Shown here in pieces: positions 61,055-64,000 of a DNA stretch of 64,000 nucleotides. Under the pieces are notes generated by a model. The model was given only the letters and a program-made list of their open reading frames with translations. It was not told the DNA's origin and did not search any database. The DNA comes from Salirhabdus sp. Marseille-P4669 (lineage in GTDB: Bacteria; Bacillota; Bacilli; Bacillales; Alkalibacillaceae). Location of the stretch: NCBI RefSeq assembly GCF_900240405.1, contig NZ_OEQK01000002.1, forward strand, positions 186,001-250,000. Reading direction: 5' to 3'. Positions within the stretch are counted from its first letter, which is position 1. Each line of letters begins with the position of its first letter. A program made the position numbers and the translations under genes.

Positions 61055-61297
61055 TCAAAGAATAGAAAGGTTATCGACAATCTTATATGGAAATGTAGTT
61101 TTAAATGTCTGATTTATTAGTTCCTCTTTGTCTGTAGAAATGATTAATTCAAAAACATCTTTTTCTTTAACGTTCTGAAACTCTAGGACCTCTCCACTGT
61201 AGTAATAAATGGTTAATAATTGATGTTCCTTATCATAGCCGATTTCATTAAAGGAGGAGAGACCCCAAAGATTATCATTAAAAATTGTTTTTTTCAT
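61055..61297 (-). CDS. KTSC-domain-like small protein
   Basis: The protein has 80 residues, ATG at 61297, with a good minus-strand ribosome site AAAGGAGAAGG. The pattern WGLSSFNEIGYDKEHQLLTI, YYYSGEVLEFQNVKEKDVFE resembles the KTSC domain (S-x-I-x-x-I-G-Y-D ... L-x-I-x-F-x-x-G), but the C-terminal K-T-S-C-like end is changed to NQTFKTTFPYKIV. The function of KTSC proteins is unknown. It is not found here in B. subtilis and is convergent with the PBP gene only two bases away. Confidence 0.68.
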   Translation of the reverse strand: MKKTIFNDNLWGLSSFNEIGYDKEHQLLTIYYYSGEVLEFQNVKEKDVFELIISTDKEELINQTFKTTFPYKIVDNLSIL

Positions 61298-61541
61298 AAT
61301 CCTTCTCCTTTCATTTGTGTAATTATTAAATATGTATGTTCAAATACCTTCCTATATGCCAAAACTAGATGATTTTTGACAATAAAAGTTTGAAATCGAC
61401 GTTCAGGATTTGGAGTCCCTGTTAGTATACTATATAAACAAGTGTTGTTTTCATTTAAGGCAAGGGGATTTTTTAGGTAATGTAAGATGTAGCATACATT
61501 TTTTATCCATTGTATAATAGCTAGGAAGGGAGAGGAATATT

Positions 61542-62297
61542 GTGCCAGAATCTTTTTTCGATGATCAATCAAGAGTGGACAAGTATAATAAAAAAAGGAA
61601 AAACACAAAGCTTATTAATACATTTATCGTGTTAGGTGGATTTTTATTTTTACTTTTCCTATTTTTTGTAGTATTTGGTGACGATGAGGAAAAAAATAGT
61701 CCAGAAAAAGAAGCGGTTGCAGAAAACGATACAAGCGAGTTAAGTGAAGAAGTAGATTCGGAAGACGAGGCAGCAGGGGAAGAAGATGCTTCAACAGAAC
61801 CGGAAACAGAGGAAGAAAAGGAAGACTCTGTAACAGACGAGGATTCAGAGGCTGAAGAGGAAGAAGATAGCACAAATTCTGAAGCGATAGAGGAAAGCGA
61901 TGATCCGAATGTAATTGAAACGATTGTACTGGATTGGCAGCCGATTGGTACGGTTCAAGAGGAACCCCATGTTGCAACTTATGATACATCTTCACAAGAT
62001 TGGAAAGAAATGTGGGCTGCAGCAAGGTATGCTACTGGTTTAAGTGAAGATGATACGGTTGAGTGGTGGGCAACAAATAATGGGGATGAACATAGTGCAA
62101 AATTAACCATTTCCAATAAAGCGCAAACGGAAACATATCGTGTCTATATGGAGTGGGTAACAAATGAAGGATGGAAGCCAGTCAAAGTAGAGTTATTAAA
62201 AGAAAATGATATAAAGGAAAAACACTTCTCTAGTAACGAAGAAACAAAAGCGAATCAAGATGCACAAGCACAACAAGAGGAAAGTGAGGAACAATAA
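61542..62297 (+). CDS. yrrS: YrrS-like DUF1510 membrane protein
   Basis: The 251-residue protein starts at GTG 61542 after AGGAAGGGAGAGG. A basic cytosolic N-terminus and one membrane helix (about 25-46) are followed by a long Glu/Asp/Ser-rich disordered outer segment (about 50-120) and a C-terminal DUF1510 domain (DWQPIGTVQEEPHVATYDTS; WKEMWAAARYATGL; VYMEWVTNEGWKPVKVELLK). It follows the PBP as in B. subtilis, where yrrR and yrrS are linked. The KTSC-like gene intervenes here. The stop overlaps mtnN (TAATG). Confidence 0.87.
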   Translation: MPESFFDDQSRVDKYNKKRKNTKLINTFIVLGGFLFLLFLFFVVFGDDEEKNSPEKEAVAENDTSELSEEVDSEDEAAGEEDASTEPETEEEKEDSVTDEDSEAEEEEDSTNSEAIEESDDPNVIETIVLDWQPIGTVQEEPHVATYDTSSQDWKEMWAAARYATGLSEDDTVEWWATNNGDEHSAKLTISNKAQTETYRVYMEWVTNEGWKPVKVELLKENDIKEKHFSSNEETKANQDAQAQQEESEEQ

Positions 62298-62989
62298 TGA
62301 TAGTTGGTATCATTGGAGCAATGGATGAAGAAATAGAGTTATTAAAATCTTCCATGGAGATAGAAAAGGAAGAAACGATTGCAGGGTCTATATTTATAAA
62401 AGGAACACTAAAGGGCCAACCAGTAGTTTTATTAAAGTCAGGGATTGGAAAAGTAAATGCAGCTATGTCTACGACGATCTTACATGAACGTTTTTCACCT
62501 GACTATGTAATTAATACTGGTTCTGCTGGTGGTTTTGCTGCAGAACTAAATGTTGGAGATCTCGTAATATCGGAAAAAATTGTTCATCATGACGTGGACG
62601 TAACAGCTTTTGATTATGACTATGGCCAAGTACCCAAATTACCTACCTATTATGAAGGGGATACAAAACTAATTTCCCTGGCAATAAATGTAGCAAAACA
62701 AATGGATGTTAACACGGTTACAGGTCTAATAGCCACAGGTGATTCCTTTATGAGTGACCAGGATCGAGTTAATTTTGTGAGAGAAAAATTTCCAGATTTA
62801 AAAGCGGCGGAAATGGAAGCTGCTGCAATCGCTCAAGTTTGCTATCAATATAAAACGCCATTTGTTATTATAAGAGCTTTATCCGATATCGCAGGAAAGG
62901 ATTCCTCAGTATCTTTTGATCAATTTTTAGATACAGCAGCTAAAAATGCAGCAACATTAATTATAGATATGGTGAAGGATTTAGCATAA
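62297..62989 (+). CDS. mtnN: 5'-Methylthioadenosine / S-adenosylhomocysteine nucleosidase
   Basis: Hydrolyses MTA and SAH, by-products of SAM use, to adenine and methylthioribose or ribosylhomocysteine. The 230-residue protein shows catalytic Glu in IGAMDEEIELLKSSM, substrate-binding NTGSAGGFAAEL, MEAAAIAQVC and general-acid Asp in RALSDIAGKDS. The ATG overlaps the yrrS stop by one base, indicating coupling. Confidence 0.97.
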   Translation: MIVGIIGAMDEEIELLKSSMEIEKEETIAGSIFIKGTLKGQPVVLLKSGIGKVNAAMSTTILHERFSPDYVINTGSAGGFAAELNVGDLVISEKIVHHDVDVTAFDYDYGQVPKLPTYYEGDTKLISLAINVAKQMDVNTVTGLIATGDSFMSDQDRVNFVREKFPDLKAAEMEAAAIAQVCYQYKTPFVIIRALSDIAGKDSSVSFDQFLDTAAKNAATLIIDMVKDLA

Positions 62990-62990
62990 A

Positions 62991-63030
62991 GAAAAAAGCA
63001 AAGCGTGAATTAAAGCGCTTTGCTTTTTTC
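62991..63030. terminator. Terminator between mtnN and a convergent mini gene
   Basis: AAAAAAGCAAAGCG / GCGCTTTGCTTTTTT with a nine-base loop. A and T tracts on both sides allow bidirectional use. Confidence 0.88.
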
Positions 63031-63198
63031 TTAGTCATTATAGTAATAGATACCACCAAATAAAAAGAGGAGAATGAGTAGGACTACCGCTAAACCTAAC
63101 CAAAAGCCGTTATATCCTTTATGCTGATTATATCCATACGGTCCATAATAGTATGGTTCATATGGATAAAAATCATAAGGAGAATAACCATAATACAT
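63031..63198 (-). CDS. Tyr-rich single-helix mini protein, probable sporulation protein
   Basis: A 55-residue gene starting at 63198 with GAGGTGAG upstream on the minus strand and a TAA at 63031. The product begins MYYGYSPYDFYPYEPYYYGP: residues 1-27 are rich in Tyr, Pro and Gly (12 Tyr), then NGFWLGLAVVLLILLFLFGG forms one membrane helix and YYYND ends it. The layout resembles small YjcZ/YrzQ-type sporulation proteins, a tentative comparison. A sigma-K-like promoter lies upstream and sigK is the next gene. Confidence 0.68.
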   Translation of the reverse strand: MYYGYSPYDFYPYEPYYYGPYGYNQHKGYNGFWLGLAVVLLILLFLFGGIYYYND

Positions 63199-63231
63199 GT
63201 GAACTCACCTCACTGGATAACGTCTTAATTA

Positions 63232-63259
63232 TAAAATATGATAAAAGTCCTTTTGTCGT
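63232..63259 (-). promoter_or_regulatory. Candidate sigma-K promoter of the Tyr-rich mini gene
   Basis: On the minus strand, AC (63258-63259), a 17-base spacer and CATATTTTA (63232-63240), which fits AC-N16/17-CATANNNTA. The start would fall about 25 bases before the ATG. The short consensus makes chance matches common in A/T-rich DNA. Confidence 0.4.
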
Positions 63260-63316
63260 ATAGGCTATTGTATGGCATTGTTTTTCCTATCCAAGAAGTG
63301 AGATATAAAAGGTATA

Positions 63317-64000
63317 TTAATTACTTTTTCGACTTTCTCGATGAAAGGCATGATAAATTTTCATCAGCGCTCGTTTTTCAATACGAGAAACATAGCTTCT
63401 TGAAATACCAAGATTTTTTGCTATCTCCCGTTGTGTCATTTCTTTATAACTGCCGACTCCATATCTTTTCATAATGACTTCTTTTTCTCGTTCATCTAAA
63501 ATATTTAAAAATTCATTCATTTTCTCAATTTCCATGTTGGTTTGTATTTTTTCAACAATATCTGGATTGTCTGTTTTTAATATGTCAATTAAAGAAATCT
63601 CGTTTCCTTCCTTGTCTTGACCGATTGGATCATGAAGAGATACATCTTTTCTCGTCTTTTTCAAAGAGCGTAAAAACATTAATATTTCATTTTCTATACA
63701 TCTAGCCGCATAAGTCGCAAGCTTAGTACCTTTATCAGGTGAATAGCTCTCAATTCCTTTTATTAATCCAACTGTCCCAATCGATATTAGATCCTCTTGA
63801 TCCTCTCTAGTGTTTTCATATTTTTTGACAATATGTGCTACTAATCGCAAATTGTGTTCAATTAAAATATTACGAGCGTCTTCGTCTCCCTCTTGCATCA
63901 ACTGTAAGTATTTAGCTTCCTCCTCTTTGGATAACGGTTGAGGGAAAGCATTGTTTTTTATATAGGAGGCAAAAAAGAACATATCCTTAATAAATAAAGC
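63317..64000 (-). CDS. sigK: RNA polymerase sporulation sigma factor SigK (pro-sigma-K), 5' end missing
   Basis: Late mother-cell sigma factor. From 63982 the product is 221 residues, but the frame is open to the edge and reads [13 protein letters not shown], matching the hydrophobic pro-sequence of B. subtilis pro-sigma-K; the true start lies outside the window. Region 2 ([20 protein letters not shown], then [36 protein letters not shown]) and region 4 ([39 protein letters not shown]) are intact. The coding region is continuous: no skin-type element interrupts it, unlike B. subtilis. It requires cleavage by SpoIVFB, controlled by BofC encoded in this window. Confidence 0.95.
   Translation of the reverse strand, partial: ALFIKDMFFFASYIKNNAFPQPLSKEEEAKYLQLMQEGDEDARNILIEHNLRLVAHIVKKYENTREDQEDLISIGTVGLIKGIESYSPDKGTKLATYAARCIENEILMFLRSLKKTRKDVSLHDPIGQDKEGNEISLIDILKTDNPDIVEKIQTNMEIEKMNEFLNILDEREKEVIMKRYGVGSYKEMTQREIAKNLGISRSYVSRIEKRALMKIYHAFHRESRKSN

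Noticed and set aside
61294-61608. 104-residue minus-strand frame
   Set aside because: It covers the yrrS promoter and start, lacks a ribosome site and resembles no family.
61624-62025. Long minus-strand frames opposite yrrS
   Set aside because: They arise from the repetitive GAA/GAG acidic codons of the yrrS linker.
63238-63474. 78-residue plus-strand frame
   Set aside because: Antisense to sigK with no ribosome site.

Overview
The window is a chromosomal segment of a low-G+C, endospore-forming member of the Bacillaceae. The evidence is the sporulation gene set (spo0B, safA, bofC, spoVB, rsfA, sigK, a CoxA-like lipoprotein), strong AGGAGG-type ribosome sites with many TTG/GTG starts, T-box leaders and an Obg/Prp/L27 cluster. 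Gene order follows the Bacillus subtilis rplU-to-sigK interval closely. An RNase E/G gene upstream of rplU, absent from B. subtilis, and the local rearrangements fit a relative such as Oceanobacillus/Virgibacillus/Gracilibacillus. The genus is inferred, not proven. I see no prophage, transposase, CRISPR array, rRNA or tRNA gene.

Layout: (1) 1-4.9 kb: end of an RNase E/G gene, L21 leader, rplU-prp-rpmA, then spo0B-obg-pheB-pheA. (2) 5-9.1 kb: spore-associated genes safA, a spore-coat-kinase-like gene running in frame into nadE, a CoxA-like lipoprotein and bofC. (3) 9.2-13.7 kb: ruvAB, a DUF2905 gene, queA, tgt, yajC (recombination, queuosine, Sec). (4) 13.9-19.3 kb: membrane proteins (YrzE-like, ArsB/NhaD-type permease, DUF421, DedA, SpoVB) and comN. 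(5) 19.4-29.1 kb: secDF, a LapA-like gene, recJ-apt, relA-dtd and an SH3/amidase gene. (6) 29.4-33.5 kb: a 58-residue gene, the T-box-controlled hisS-aspS operon and 6S RNA. (7) 33.4-41.5 kb, minus strand: a compact arginine operon argG-argH-carA-carB-argF behind a promoter overlapped by two ARG-box-like sites. (8) 41.6-50.5 kb: rsfA, rarA, cymR-cysteine desulfurase-mnmA, a TPR gene, recD2 and a mini zinc-ribbon gene. (9) 50.7-64 kb: AI-2E permease, T-box-alaS-ireB-ruvX-yrzB, mltG, an O-methyltransferase gene, udk, greA, a class B PBP, a KTSC-like gene, yrrS-mtnN, a tiny Tyr-rich membrane protein, and sigK running off the right edge.

How the genes work together: Prp is encoded beside its substrate L27. 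RuvAB, RecJ, RecD2, RarA and RuvX are recombination/repair functions. Cysteine desulfurase and MnmA carry out tRNA 2-thiolation under the neighbouring CymR. RelA and Apt share purine nucleotide biology. BofC controls processing of pro-sigma-K, whose gene closes the window. The arginine block contains every step from carbamoyl phosphate and ornithine to arginine.

The most unusual point is at 6114-7838. A run of seven A residues keeps the kinase-like frame open into nadE; any run length not equal to 7 modulo 3 would restore a stop codon. No wholly new system was identified. The other notable items are regulatory or architectural: tandem ARG boxes, a hisS T-box whose bulge does not suit tRNA-His, a 265-bp non-coding segment bounded by 14-bp inverted repeats, and repeats upstream of relA.
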